Source: Streptomyces sp. STR69
Lineage (GTDB): Bacteria > Actinomycetota > Actinomycetes > Streptomycetales > Streptomycetaceae
NCBI RefSeq assembly: GCF_024519455.1
Contig: NZ_JALJRY010000010.1
Coordinates: 124,001 to 188,000, forward strand
Direction: 5' to 3'
DNA length: 64,000 nucleotides
Of the stretch, positions 23,403 through 31,768 are shown piece after piece. Under the pieces are notes generated by a model that was given only the letters and a program-made list of their open reading frames with translations, made no database searches and had not been told where the DNA came from. Position 1 is the stretch's first letter; every line of letters begins with the position of its first letter. The position numbers and the translations under genes were made by a program.

Positions 23403-23411
23403 GAGTTCACC

Positions 23412-24626
23412 ATGTACGACCACCGACGTCTCGGCCGAGAGCTCGGCCTCTTCGACACCGACCCCCTGATGGGTGCGGGACTGCCGTACTGGCTGCCGGA
23501 CGGTGCCGTCGTCCGGCATCAACTGGAGGAGTACGTAAGGGGGTTGGAGTGCGCTGCCGGGTATCGGCACGTGTACTCGCCCGTTCTCGGCAAGCGTGAG
23601 CTGTACGAGATCTCCGGGCACTGGTCGCACTACAGCGACGACATGTTCCCGCCGATGCGACTGGGCGCGGAGGAGGTCGTCCTGCGCCCCAGCCTCTGTC
23701 CCCATCACGCCCTCATCTACCGTTCCCGCTCCCACAGCTACCGCGAACTGCCGCTCCGGATCGCCGAGTTGGGCGGCATGTACCGCTCCGAACTCTCCGG
23801 CGTGCTGGGCGGACTGACCCGGGTCCGTGCCATCCAGCTCAACGACGCGCACATCTTCTGCACCCTCGACCAGGCCGTCGAGGAGGCCCGCGCAGCCCTC
23901 GCACTCATCGCCCGCGCCTACGCCGACCTCGGCATCCGCGCCTCCCGCTACCGGCTCTCACTGCCGGGGGACGGCGGCAAGTACGTTGCGGATCCGGCCC
24001 TTTGGCGCCGGGCGACCGAGTTGTTGCGCGCGGTCCTCGACGGCTCGGGCATCGCCTACGAGTCCGCCGAGGGCGAGGCCGCCTTCTACGGTCCGAAGAT
24101 CGACGTCCAGATCGAGGACGCGGCCGGCCGCGAGGCCACCCTCTCCACCGTCCAGATCGACTTCCACCAGCCCGAACGCTTCGACCTGCACTACATCGGC
24201 GCCGACGGCGCGAAACACCGGCCGGTCATGGTGCACCGCAGTGTCATCGGGAGCGTGGAGCGGGCGGTGGCGCATCTGGTGGAGCAGCACGGCGGGGCGT
24301 TCCCGGCGTGGCTGGCGCCGGTGCAGCTGGTGGTCCTCCCGGTGTCGGAGGCGCAGGAGGCGCAGGCCTACGACCTCGTCGAGCGGGCCCTCGCCCACGG
24401 GCTGCGCGCCGAGGTCGCCGTCGAGGGCAGCCTCGGTGCCCGTATCCGGGCGGCGCGACTGGTCCCGTACCAGGCGGTGATCGGCGAACGGGAGGCCGAC
24501 GCGGGCCTGGTCGCCGTACGGCTGCGGGACGGCCGCCGGGTCGAACCGCTGCCCGCCGCCGAACTGCTGCACCACGTCGCCGCCCGGGTCGGGGCGCGCG
24601 GCGCCGAACTGTGGGCGGATGCGTAA
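23412..24626 (+). CDS. Threonyl-tRNA synthetase paralogue without editing domain
   Basis: A 404-residue class II aminoacyl-tRNA synthetase. Motif 2 is clear (MYRSELSGVLGGLTRVRAIQ then LNDAHIFC), and the three zinc ligands of ThrRS appear kept: Cys96 in SLCPHH, His147 in NDAHIF and the His of MVHRSVIGSVERA (motif 3). The last 100 residues form the anticodon-binding domain. The N-terminal TGS and editing domains of normal ThrRS (about 640 residues) are absent, and GAGLPYWLPDGAVVR opens the catalytic core. It may be a backup or resistance enzyme, or charge a related substrate. The ATG at 23412 has GAGGAG upstream. A candidate threonine leader precedes it; a nucleoside hydrolase follows by 42 bp. 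Confidence 0.85.
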   Translation: MYDHRRLGRELGLFDTDPLMGAGLPYWLPDGAVVRHQLEEYVRGLECAAGYRHVYSPVLGKRELYEISGHWSHYSDDMFPPMRLGAEEVVLRPSLCPHHALIYRSRSHSYRELPLRIAELGGMYRSELSGVLGGLTRVRAIQLNDAHIFCTLDQAVEEARAALALIARAYADLGIRASRYRLSLPGDGGKYVADPALWRRATELLRAVLDGSGIAYESAEGEAAFYGPKIDVQIEDAAGREATLSTVQIDFHQPERFDLHYIGADGAKHRPVMVHRSVIGSVERAVAHLVEQHGGAFPAWLAPVQLVVLPVSEAQEAQAYDLVERALAHGLRAEVAVEGSLGARIRAARLVPYQAVIGEREADAGLVAVRLRDGRRVEPLPAAELLHHVAARVGARGAELWADA

Positions 24627-24668
24627 GGTCGCAACCGAACAGCACCGTTGAGTCGAGAGGACCCTGCC

Positions 24669-25628
24669 GTGACCGGTCAGCCCATCCCCGTGATCATCGA
24701 CTGCGACACGGGGGTCGACGACGCCCTGGCGCTGCTGTTCGCCGTCCGGCACCCGGGACTCGACCTGCGCGCGGTGACCTGTGTGGCCGGGAACACGGAC
24801 GTGGACCAGGTCGTACGGAACACCCTGATCGTCCTGGACCACGCCGGTGCCGGTGACATCCCGGTCGCGCGCGGTGCGGCCCGCCCGCTGATCGAGCCGG
24901 CGCGGTCGGCCGCGCACGTCCACGGGCAGGACGGCATGGGCGACATGGGCCTGCCCGCGTCGGCGCGCAGGCCCGCCGACGTGGACGCGGTGACGCTGCT
25001 GCGCCGCGAGATCCTGGCGTCTCCGCGCCCGGTCACCCTGATCCCCACCGCGCCGCTGACGAACATCGCGCTGTTGCTGCGGACGTTCCCGGAGGTCACC
25101 CGCAACATCGAGCGGATCGTGTTCATGGGCGGCGCGGTGGCGGTCGGGAACGCCACCCCCGTCGCGGAGTTCAACGTGTGGCACGACCCGGAGGCGGCGG
25201 CGATCCTGCTCACCGCCGGGGTGCCGATCACGATGTACGGCCTGGACGTGTTCGAACGGGTCCAGGTCCCGGCCGCGGATGTCCAGCGCCTGCGGGAGAG
25301 CACGGAGCCGCGGCTGAGGCTGGCGGGCGATCTGCTGGCCCACCGCGACCCGGCCGCCTCCGGGGACCCCACCCCCACCGGCGGACTCGGCGACGCGGGC
25401 GCGGTCTGCGCGGTCGCCGACCCGGCCGGCCTCACCACCCGCCTCCTGCCGGTGGAGGTCTCCCTCGCCCCCGGCCCGTCCCGCGGCCAGACCGTCGTCG
25501 ATCGCCGTTCCCGCCACGGCGAGTCCGAGATCCACGACGGGGCACGCGAACAGGCCCTGGTGGACGTGGGGTTGGACGTGGATGTGGACCGGTACGTGAA
25601 GCTGTGGCTGGAGACGGTGGAGGGCTAG
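24669..25628 (+). CDS. Inosine/uridine-preferring-type nucleoside hydrolase
   Basis: A 319-residue hydrolase with the N-terminal Asp cluster IIDCDTGVDDALALL that binds calcium and the ribose, followed by NTDVDQVVRNTLIVLDHAG, VTLIPTAPLTNIALLL, IVFMGGAV and AEFNVWHDPEAA. These are the landmarks of the IU-nucleoside hydrolase superfamily, which splits the N-glycosidic bond of ribonucleosides in salvage. Base preference cannot be read. The GTG start at 24669 has AGAGGA ten bases upstream; the in-frame ATG at 24648 lies before that ribosome site. It is probably co-transcribed with the ThrRS-like gene. Confidence 0.9.
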   Translation: MTGQPIPVIIDCDTGVDDALALLFAVRHPGLDLRAVTCVAGNTDVDQVVRNTLIVLDHAGAGDIPVARGAARPLIEPARSAAHVHGQDGMGDMGLPASARRPADVDAVTLLRREILASPRPVTLIPTAPLTNIALLLRTFPEVTRNIERIVFMGGAVAVGNATPVAEFNVWHDPEAAAILLTAGVPITMYGLDVFERVQVPAADVQRLRESTEPRLRLAGDLLAHRDPAASGDPTPTGGLGDAGAVCAVADPAGLTTRLLPVEVSLAPGPSRGQTVVDRRSRHGESEIHDGAREQALVDVGLDVDVDRYVKLWLETVEG

Positions 25629-25667
25629 ACCGAGACAAGTCCCGGCCCAGCCCCGCACGTTCGAACG

Positions 25668-26618
25668 TTACGAGTGCGAAGCCCGCCGGCGGCGCGTCGC
25701 CACCACGATCGCCGCGCCGCCCGCCAGCAGTGCCGCCGCGCCGCCGACGATCGGACCGGTGTTGCTGCCGCCACCGGTCTCGGCGAGGTCGCCGCCGCCA
25801 CCGTTGGGCGAGGGTGCCGCCGGGGCGCTGCTCGAACCGGAGGCGACCGGGGTCGGGTTGGACGGCGAGGCCGGGGTCGACTCGGAGGCGCTCGGGGTCG
25901 GGGTCGGGGAGTCGGAGGCGGGCGGGGTGGACTCGGGGGCCGACGGGGGGACCGAGGCCGGGGCCGAGGGGGACGGGGGCTGGGACTCGGTGGTCGTGCA
26001 GTCCTTGGTGCCGCCGTTCCAGGCCGCGATCAGCTTGTCCTTGATGACCGTGTGGTCGGGGCCCTTGGGCAGGTCGCCGTGGACGAAGCCGTCGCCGGCG
26101 GCGGGGTTGCCGTCGAACTTGACGGCGCCGCGGTAGAGGTCGATCTGCGCGAAGCAGCCCTCGTCCGGCACCGCGATGTCGAGCGAGTCGGTCTGGCCCT
26201 TCTTCACGGTGACCGTGTCGAAGTCGACGAAGACCTGCTGGCCGGAGGTGGCGAACGTCGGGCCGTGCGCGATGTACGAGGCGAGCGAGGCGGTGCAGGT
26301 CGAGGCGTCGCCCGCGGTGCGGACCTTGATGTGGACCTTGCCGTCGTCGGTGGGCTTCAGGTTCTGGTCGTCGACCTTGACGGAGGGGAAGAAGCTGGTG
26401 CCGTCCAGCGAGAACTGGCAGCCCTCGGTCTCGGTGACCGTGCCGGCGCCCGAACCGGGCCGGTAGTGGCCGCCCGACTCCCAGCCGTCACCGCCGTCGC
26501 CGTGCCCCCCGGTGGCCCAGGCACCGGACGCGGCGGCTACGGAGGCCGCGGCGAGGGCGAGGGAGGCGGCGCCCGTCCCCAACAGGCGGCGCACGGTGAC
26601 ACGACTGGCTATGGACAT
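25668..26618 (-). CDS. Sortase-anchored (LAETG) cell-wall surface protein
   Basis: A 316-residue surface protein. A signal peptide (MSIASRVTVRRLLGTGAASL, cleavage near AWATGG) leads to a domain of about 170 residues with three cysteines and strands, then a Ser/Pro/Thr stalk (about 215-280), the class E sortase signal LAETGGGSNTG, a hydrophobic helix and a RRRR tail. In streptomycetes SrtE enzymes recognise LAxTG and attach such proteins to peptidoglycan. The ligand or role of the ectodomain is unknown. The ATG is at 26618 with GGGA upstream. No sortase gene is adjacent; the sortase-like gene at 40672 lacks catalytic residues and is not a likely partner. Confidence 0.88.
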   Translation of the reverse strand: MSIASRVTVRRLLGTGAASLALAAASVAAASGAWATGGHGDGGDGWESGGHYRPGSGAGTVTETEGCQFSLDGTSFFPSVKVDDQNLKPTDDGKVHIKVRTAGDASTCTASLASYIAHGPTFATSGQQVFVDFDTVTVKKGQTDSLDIAVPDEGCFAQIDLYRGAVKFDGNPAAGDGFVHGDLPKGPDHTVIKDKLIAAWNGGTKDCTTTESQPPSPSAPASVPPSAPESTPPASDSPTPTPSASESTPASPSNPTPVASGSSSAPAAPSPNGGGGDLAETGGGSNTGPIVGGAAALLAGGAAIVVATRRRRASHS

Positions 26619-26784
26619 ACTGATCCCATCTGGCGTGTACAGGGTGTGGAGGAGCGCGGAAGCGCAGCAACGAAGGAACACCGGGCCCACTGGTCACATG
26701 CGCCACAGCGTGTGCACATCGTGGGTCCACCGGAAGAAGACTGTCAACTCGCCTCGGTGTAGAGGGAATTCATAAGGAGACCAC

Positions 26785-28455
26785 GTGACCGACCTGTCCT
26801 CCCATGACCCGAACTGGTGGCGTCAGGCCGTTGTGTACCAGGTCTATCCGCGCAGTTTCGCCGACGCGGACGGTGACGGACTCGGGGATCTGCGGGGCAT
26901 CACCGAGCGGCTCACCCATCTGGCCGCCCTGGGCGTCGACGCCCTCTGGCTCAGCCCCTTCTACCCCTCCGAACTCGCCGACGGCGGCTACGACGTCGCC
27001 GACTACCGCGATGTCGACCCGCGCCTCGGCACCCTCGACGACTTCGACGCGATGGTCGCCGAAGCGCACCGGCTGGGCCTGAAGGTCATGGTCGACATCG
27101 TGCCCAACCACACCTCGCACCTGCACAGTTGGTTCCAGGAGGCGCTGGCCGCCGGTCCCGGTTCGCCAGCCCGCGACCGCTATGTCTTCCGGGCCGGACG
27201 CGGCGACGGCGGCCAACTCCCGCCCACCGACTGGCCGTCCGTCTTCGGCGGCAGCGCATGGAAGCAACTCCCCGACGGACAGTGGTACTTGCACCTCTTC
27301 ACACCCGAACAGCCCGACCTGAACTGGGCCAACGAGGAGGTGCGGGCCGACTTCCGCACCACGCTCCGCTTCTGGTCCGACCGGGGCGTCGACGGCTTCC
27401 GCGTCGACGTGGCCCACGCACTGGTGAAGGACCTCGGCGAGCCGTTGCGCGACATCGGCCCCCTCGCGGCGAACTCCGAGGCGGTCCTGGACTCCCTCCC
27501 GCCCGGCACCCACCCCTACTACGACCGCGACGAGGTCCACGAGATCTACCGCGACTGGCGCCGCAGCGTCTTCGACACCTACACCCCGCCGCGCATGGCG
27601 GTCGCCGAGGCCTGGGTACCGGCCGCCCGCCGCGCCCTCTACGCCCGCCCCGACGAACTCGGCCAGGCCTTCAACTTCGAGTACCTGGAGGCCGGTTGGG
27701 ACGCGGACGAACTGCGCGAGGTGATCACCGGCTCGCTCGCCACGGCCCACGCGGCAGGCGCCTCCGCCACCTGGGTGCTGTCCAACCACGACGTCGTACG
27801 CCATGCCTCGCGCCTGATGCTCCCCCCGGGCACCGACCCGAACACCTGGCTCCTCTCCGACGGCCGCACCCCGCCCGTCGACCCGGCGGCCGGCCTGCGC
27901 AGGGCCCGCGCCGCGACGCTGCTGATGCTGGCGCTGCCCGGTTCGTCGTACGTCTACCAGGGCGAGGAACTCGGACTGCCCGAGGTCGCCGACCTGCCCG
28001 TGGAGGTCCTCCAGGACCCGATCTGGGAACAACAGGGCCACACCCACAAGGGCCGCGACGGCTGCCGGGTACCCCTGCCATGGACCACGACCGGTCCGTC
28101 GTACGGCTTCGGGTCCGGCCCCGCGTGGCTGCCGCAGCCGGCGAGCTTCGCGTCGTACGCCGTCGAGGCACAGGACGGGAGGGAGGGCTCGACCCTGGAG
28201 CTCTACCGCGCCGCGCTGCGGCTGCGCCGCAAGCTGCTCGACGGGGAGGCGCTGGCCTGGGCCGTCGACAGCCCGCCCGGGGTGCTGCACTTCACGCGTT
28301 CCGAGGGCTGGCGGTGTGTCACCAACCTGTCGGCGCAGCCGGTCGCCCTGCCGCCGGGGGAGGTGCTGCTGAGCAGCGAACCGGCGGCGGGCGAGGGGCA
28401 GTTGGGGCAGTTGGGATTGCTGCCACCGGACACGACCGTGTGGCTGGGGGCGTAG
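26785..28455 (+). CDS. GH13 alpha-glucosidase
   Basis: A 556-residue glycoside hydrolase family 13 enzyme of the oligo-1,6-/alpha-glucosidase kind. Motifs in order: VYQVYPRSFADADGDGLGD, VDIVPNHTS (region I), GFRVDVAH (region II, catalytic Asp), AVAEAW (catalytic Glu) and LSNHDVVRH (region IV), then a beta-domain. It would release glucose from the ends of maltose-type oligosaccharides in the cytoplasm. The GTG start at 26785 has AAGGAG well placed. No transporter or regulator of maltose uptake is adjacent, so it stands as a single gene. It converges with the DUF4142 gene. Confidence 0.93.
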   Translation: MTDLSSHDPNWWRQAVVYQVYPRSFADADGDGLGDLRGITERLTHLAALGVDALWLSPFYPSELADGGYDVADYRDVDPRLGTLDDFDAMVAEAHRLGLKVMVDIVPNHTSHLHSWFQEALAAGPGSPARDRYVFRAGRGDGGQLPPTDWPSVFGGSAWKQLPDGQWYLHLFTPEQPDLNWANEEVRADFRTTLRFWSDRGVDGFRVDVAHALVKDLGEPLRDIGPLAANSEAVLDSLPPGTHPYYDRDEVHEIYRDWRRSVFDTYTPPRMAVAEAWVPAARRALYARPDELGQAFNFEYLEAGWDADELREVITGSLATAHAAGASATWVLSNHDVVRHASRLMLPPGTDPNTWLLSDGRTPPVDPAAGLRRARAATLLMLALPGSSYVYQGEELGLPEVADLPVEVLQDPIWEQQGHTHKGRDGCRVPLPWTTTGPSYGFGSGPAWLPQPASFASYAVEAQDGREGSTLELYRAALRLRRKLLDGEALAWAVDSPPGVLHFTRSEGWRCVTNLSAQPVALPPGEVLLSSEPAAGEGQLGQLGLLPPDTTVWLGA

Positions 28456-28478
28456 CGCGCTCTGTGGCTGTGGCGCAC

Positions 28479-29255
28479 TCACCCCACGGTCGGGGTCTGG
28501 CTCGGGTTGGCCGCGTTCTGGCTCGGTGACTCGCCCGGCAGGACCGGCGGCTGGGTGGTGCTGTTCACCGGCGGGGTGAGGACGACCTCCGGCTGGCCCG
28601 CGGCGGGGGGCGGCGGGGTCAGGTCCGTGGCGGGCAGCTTCGGCGGGGTCGTCTCCTGGAAGAGGACCTGGCTGAAGTTGACCAGGCCGGTCTCCTCCAT
28701 CACCGTGATGTGGTCCAGGACCGTGGCGTTGGCCTGGTTGGCGAGGATCCGCACGAGGGTGTTCTCGGTCGTCGAGCGGATCTTCGCGATGGTGTTGAAG
28801 ATCGAACCGTGCGTCACGCGCAGGATGTTGGCGAAGTCCGTGTCGAACTGCTTGCCGCTGTCCCCGTTCAGCGTGTTGATGAAGCCCTGCTGCTGCGGGC
28901 TGGGCTGGTTCGGGATCGTGATGTTGAGCATGGGCGCGATCTTGCGGACGGTGGAGTCCAGCGCCGCGTGCCCGTCGATCAGGTGCTTGCTCGCGGTGAT
29001 GACCGCCGGGCTCGCCCCCTTCTTCAGGCCGATCTGGCCGACGGGGTACTCCCACAGCCCTGCCGCGCGGACCTTGACCACGAAGTCCCGGTCGGCCTCG
29101 GTCAACGGCCCCCACTGCGTGTTGGCGATCACACGTGTGGGCGCACTGGAGACCGTGTTGACGCCCAGCATTGCCGGATAGGCGAGGGCGACGAGAGTCA
29201 GGCTGAGGGCACCGCCCACCACCATGGTTCCCGTCGCGTTCCGCGAAAAGCGCAC
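28479..29255 (-). CDS. DUF4142 secreted or membrane-anchored protein
   Basis: A 258-residue protein with an N-terminal hydrophobic segment (TMVVGGALSLTLVALAYPAM) and a DUF4142 helical bundle (about residues 50-190: LTEADRDFVVKVRAAGLWEY, GQIGLKKGASPAVITASKHLIDGHAAL and similar), related to the ferritin-like four-helix fold. The C-terminal 65 residues are a Pro/Thr-rich tail. Function is unknown; the domain is common in outer or extracytoplasmic proteins. I use the GTG at 29255, which directly follows CAGGAGGTAC; the frame upstream of it is not protein-like. Confidence 0.8.
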   Translation of the reverse strand: MRFSRNATGTMVVGGALSLTLVALAYPAMLGVNTVSSAPTRVIANTQWGPLTEADRDFVVKVRAAGLWEYPVGQIGLKKGASPAVITASKHLIDGHAALDSTVRKIAPMLNITIPNQPSPQQQGFINTLNGDSGKQFDTDFANILRVTHGSIFNTIAKIRSTTENTLVRILANQANATVLDHITVMEETGLVNFSQVLFQETTPPKLPATDLTPPPPAAGQPEVVLTPPVNSTTQPPVLPGESPSQNAANPSQTPTVG

Positions 29256-29416
29256 CGTACCTCCTGTGTCGTGGACCGCCCGTCGGCGGTACGGACAGTG
29301 GTGAGTACGGATCGGGGAAGCGTTCGAAGTCTTTGGTTTTGGTAAAGCCCGAGTGGGGCGCGTCACAAGTGGCGGGTGATGCCTCCGGTTCGGCGCCCCG
29401 GCTTTTTTGCGGGGGG

Positions 29417-29890
29417 CTAGTTGAACTGGCCGGGCTGGTAGTCGCCGGCCGGCATCGTGAGCATGACGTTCATGCGGTTGAAGCTGTTGATGAGGGCGAT
29501 CAGGGAGACGAGGGCCATGAGCTGCTCGTCGTCGTAGTGCTTCGCGGCGTTCCCCCACACCTCGTCGCTCACCCCGCCGGCCGTGTCCGCGATCCGGGTG
29601 CCCTCCTCCGCGAGTTCGAGCGCGGCGCGCTCCGCGTCGGTGAACACGGTGGCCTCGCGCCACACCGCGACGAGGTTCAGCCGTACCGAGGTCTCGCCGG
29701 CGGCTGCGGCGTCCTTGGTGTGCATGTCGGTGCAGAACCCGCACCCGTTGATCTGACTCGCCCGGATCTTCACCAGCTCCTGCGTGGCGGCGGGCAGCGG
29801 TGAGTCGTCGATGACCTTGCCCGCGGCGATGAAGTGCTTCAGGGCCTTGCCGGCGATCGGGCTGGTGAAGGCGTTGAGTCGGGCACCCAT
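29417..29890 (-). CDS. AhpD/carboxymuconolactone-decarboxylase-family protein
   Basis: A 157-residue protein of the alkylhydroperoxidase AhpD-like group. The redox motif CGFCTDMHTKDA gives the CxxC with the downstream His, in the helix pair typical of this family (VKIRASQINGCGFC, AVWREATVFTDAERAALELAE, LVSLIALINSFNRMNV). It probably reduces peroxides or acts as a thiol-disulfide partner in the cytoplasm. The ATG at 29890 is divergent from the DUF1062 gene. Directly beyond the stop, CCCCG and GGGGC around an A-rich loop could form a weak terminator. Confidence 0.9.
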   Translation of the reverse strand: MGARLNAFTSPIAGKALKHFIAAGKVIDDSPLPAATQELVKIRASQINGCGFCTDMHTKDAAAAGETSVRLNLVAVWREATVFTDAERAALELAEEGTRIADTAGGVSDEVWGNAAKHYDDEQLMALVSLIALINSFNRMNVMLTMPAGDYQPGQFN

Positions 29891-30158
29891 GGTGGGCTCC
29901 TCTGCGTTTCGTTGCCGTTGCTTGCACAGGACTGACGAAACGGGCGGCGCGAATGTGACACGTACAGGGGGCGGCGAGCGAAAAGCGGTGGAGCGGCGCC
30001 GCTGTCCGCCTCTACCGTGCTGCCCGACCGAGTCGTCTGGGCAAGGACGTGCCGTTGTACACCGTGTGAGACCTCCCGAGTGCTGAATCGTCGCGCGTCG
30101 CGCAGGTGCGCCGCGCTCCTTTTTGCTGCGGACTTCTCACTGGAAACGGTGTACTTCT

Positions 30159-30710
30159 GTGCTCGAAAACTGGGTGGTCATGCCCACCTGCCTGCCGCTT
30201 GTCCGCCGTCGCTGTCATGCGTGCGGGGCCGGACACTTCGAGGCAAGCGGCAAGTTCCGCGTCAACGCCCACCACAAGCTGCTCGATGTCTGGCTCCTGG
30301 TGCTCTGTACGGGATGCGGGGACACGGCGAAACTCACGGTCCTGGAACGGGCGAACGTACGCTCCGTACGACCCGATCTCCTGGACCGCCTGCACGCCAA
30401 CGACCCGGCCCTGACAGCGGAGTTGCTCCAGGACCCGGTCGTGCGGCGCCGTAACCGCATCGCTCTCGACTGGTCCGGAGCGTGGCGTCTCGACACCGGC
30501 GGCGGATCGGAGCACCTGGACCGCGAGGTGATCGACATAGCGGTCCGCTTCGCGGCACGGATCCCGGTCCGGCCGGTACGGCTGATCGCGGAGGGCTGCG
30601 CCTTGCCACGGGCCGAGGTCGAGAGCCTGATCAGGGAGGGGAGGCTGGTCTCGGCGGCTCGCCTGAACACGAGGCTCTCGGACAACTTCACCTTCACCCT
30701 CAAGAACTGA
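30159..30710 (+). CDS. DUF1062 zinc-ribbon protein
   Basis: A 183-residue protein with two CxxCG-type knuckles, CHACG and CTGCG, that probably bind one zinc, within the sequence LPLVRRRCHACGAGHFEASG and LLDVWLLVLCTGCGDTAKL. This matches DUF1062, a family widespread in streptomycetes with no known role. The C-terminal half ends with a motif resembling an S4-like RNA-binding segment (CALPRAEVESLIREGRLVSA). I start it at the GTG 30159; an ATG at 30123 and one at 30180 are in frame, and no start has a strong ribosome site. Confidence 0.8.
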   Translation: MLENWVVMPTCLPLVRRRCHACGAGHFEASGKFRVNAHHKLLDVWLLVLCTGCGDTAKLTVLERANVRSVRPDLLDRLHANDPALTAELLQDPVVRRRNRIALDWSGAWRLDTGGGSEHLDREVIDIAVRFAARIPVRPVRLIAEGCALPRAEVESLIREGRLVSAARLNTRLSDNFTFTLKN

Positions 30711-30842
30711 CGCTCCGGCCCTCCGGCGCTCGTAGGACCTGCCTGACGGGTCCTACAGGCGTGGGTCAACGTCCCCCCGTTGACGGAATGTTGACCGGTG
30801 TATGGCACAGCGTTGGCGAACCCCCGCTATACGTTCGGCCCC

Positions 30843-31538
30843 ATGCCACCACTCCCCCCACACCCCCAGCGGGCCCGTCAGGTGCCCCTCCCCGTGCTGC
30901 CCTATCGCAAGCCCACCAAGGGCCGTGACTACTGGGTGCTGAATGACGTCCTTCCGGATGCCGACGCCGTACGGGAGCGGTGTCTCGCGAAGGACGACTG
31001 GGTGAAGGGGTATCCGTACACCTCGGAGACCTGGCCGGGGCTGCGCACCATGCCGGGGTTGGAGCCCTCCGAACTGGGGCGGATCGAGCGGCTGGTCAAA
31101 CAGGCCACCGGGGCAAAGGAGTTGTGGGTGCAGAAGGCGCCCGGCGGCGGGACGCTCAACCACAACTGCATCCAGGTCGTGGGGGAGGGCGAGAGCGAAC
31201 CCCGGCCCCACACCGACTCGCGGTCGCTGTGCCGGTACGCCGCCGTGCTGTACCTCAATCCCTCCGTGCCGAAGGACTGCGGCACCAGTTTCTACCGGCA
31301 GCATCTGCCTGGTGGGCGGCTCGGCGGCAACGTCGTGCAGGCTCCGCACAACAACCTCGTCGAGGCTCTGGGCACGCGGTTCGTGGCGCCGGACGCCTTC
31401 GAGGAGGACGTGCGCGTGCCGCACAAGTACAACAGCCTGCTGCTCTACCACGCCAACCTCGTGCACAGCGCGACCGGTTACTACGGCAGCACCCTGGAGG
31501 AGAAGCGCATGACCGCCGTCTTCTTCTGGATGGCTTGA
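30843..31538 (+). CDS. DUF6445 putative Fe(II)/2-oxoglutarate-type dioxygenase
   Basis: A 231-residue protein with the DUF6445 layout. PHTDSRSLCRYAAVLYLNP carries the HxD pair, GTSFYRQ follows, and YNSLLLYHANLVHSATGYYG with EEKRMTAVFFWM gives the distal His and the Arg expected for binding 2-oxoglutarate in this double-stranded beta-helix fold. The substrate is unknown; relatives sit in biosynthetic or proline/lipid hydroxylation contexts. I start at ATG 30843; 30798 is in frame but lacks a ribosome site. A canonical hairpin-T-run terminator follows. Confidence 0.8.
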   Translation: MPPLPPHPQRARQVPLPVLPYRKPTKGRDYWVLNDVLPDADAVRERCLAKDDWVKGYPYTSETWPGLRTMPGLEPSELGRIERLVKQATGAKELWVQKAPGGGTLNHNCIQVVGEGESEPRPHTDSRSLCRYAAVLYLNPSVPKDCGTSFYRQHLPGGRLGGNVVQAPHNNLVEALGTRFVAPDAFEEDVRVPHKYNSLLLYHANLVHSATGYYGSTLEEKRMTAVFFWMA

Positions 31539-31571
31539 GCAGGGCAAACGCCCGCACGGCACCCTCTCTCC

Positions 31572-31611
31572 AAAAGTGTGTCACTTCTGCCAGAGGTGTC
31601 ACGCTTTTTTT
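31572..31611 (+). terminator. Intrinsic terminator with T run
   Basis: AAAAGTGTG (31572-31580) pairs with CACGCTTTT (31600-31608) with one wobble, and inside it CACTTCT (31582-31588) pairs with AGAGGTG (31592-31598) around a GCC loop. Seven T residues (31605-31611) follow. This is 33 bases after the DUF6445 stop and is unusually canonical for this GC-rich genome. Confidence 0.8.
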
Positions 31612-31768
31612 GGACCCCATGAGTCGCCGCTTCCCCGGGCCGTCCCTCAAGTGAGGGTCCCTTGCCCTACGCCCGCACGCCGGCGTCACCCGAACGGCGT
31701 GGCACTGCTCGCGGAAGCGGGCCGTCGGGGATGCGCTGGCAGGCACAGCCGCGGCGGAGGAGGCAGGG

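Noticed and set aside
25668..26618. LAETG protein as substrate of the sortase-like protein at 40672
   Set aside because: That protein lacks the catalytic Cys and His, and the genes are 14 kb apart; the true SrtE is presumably elsewhere.
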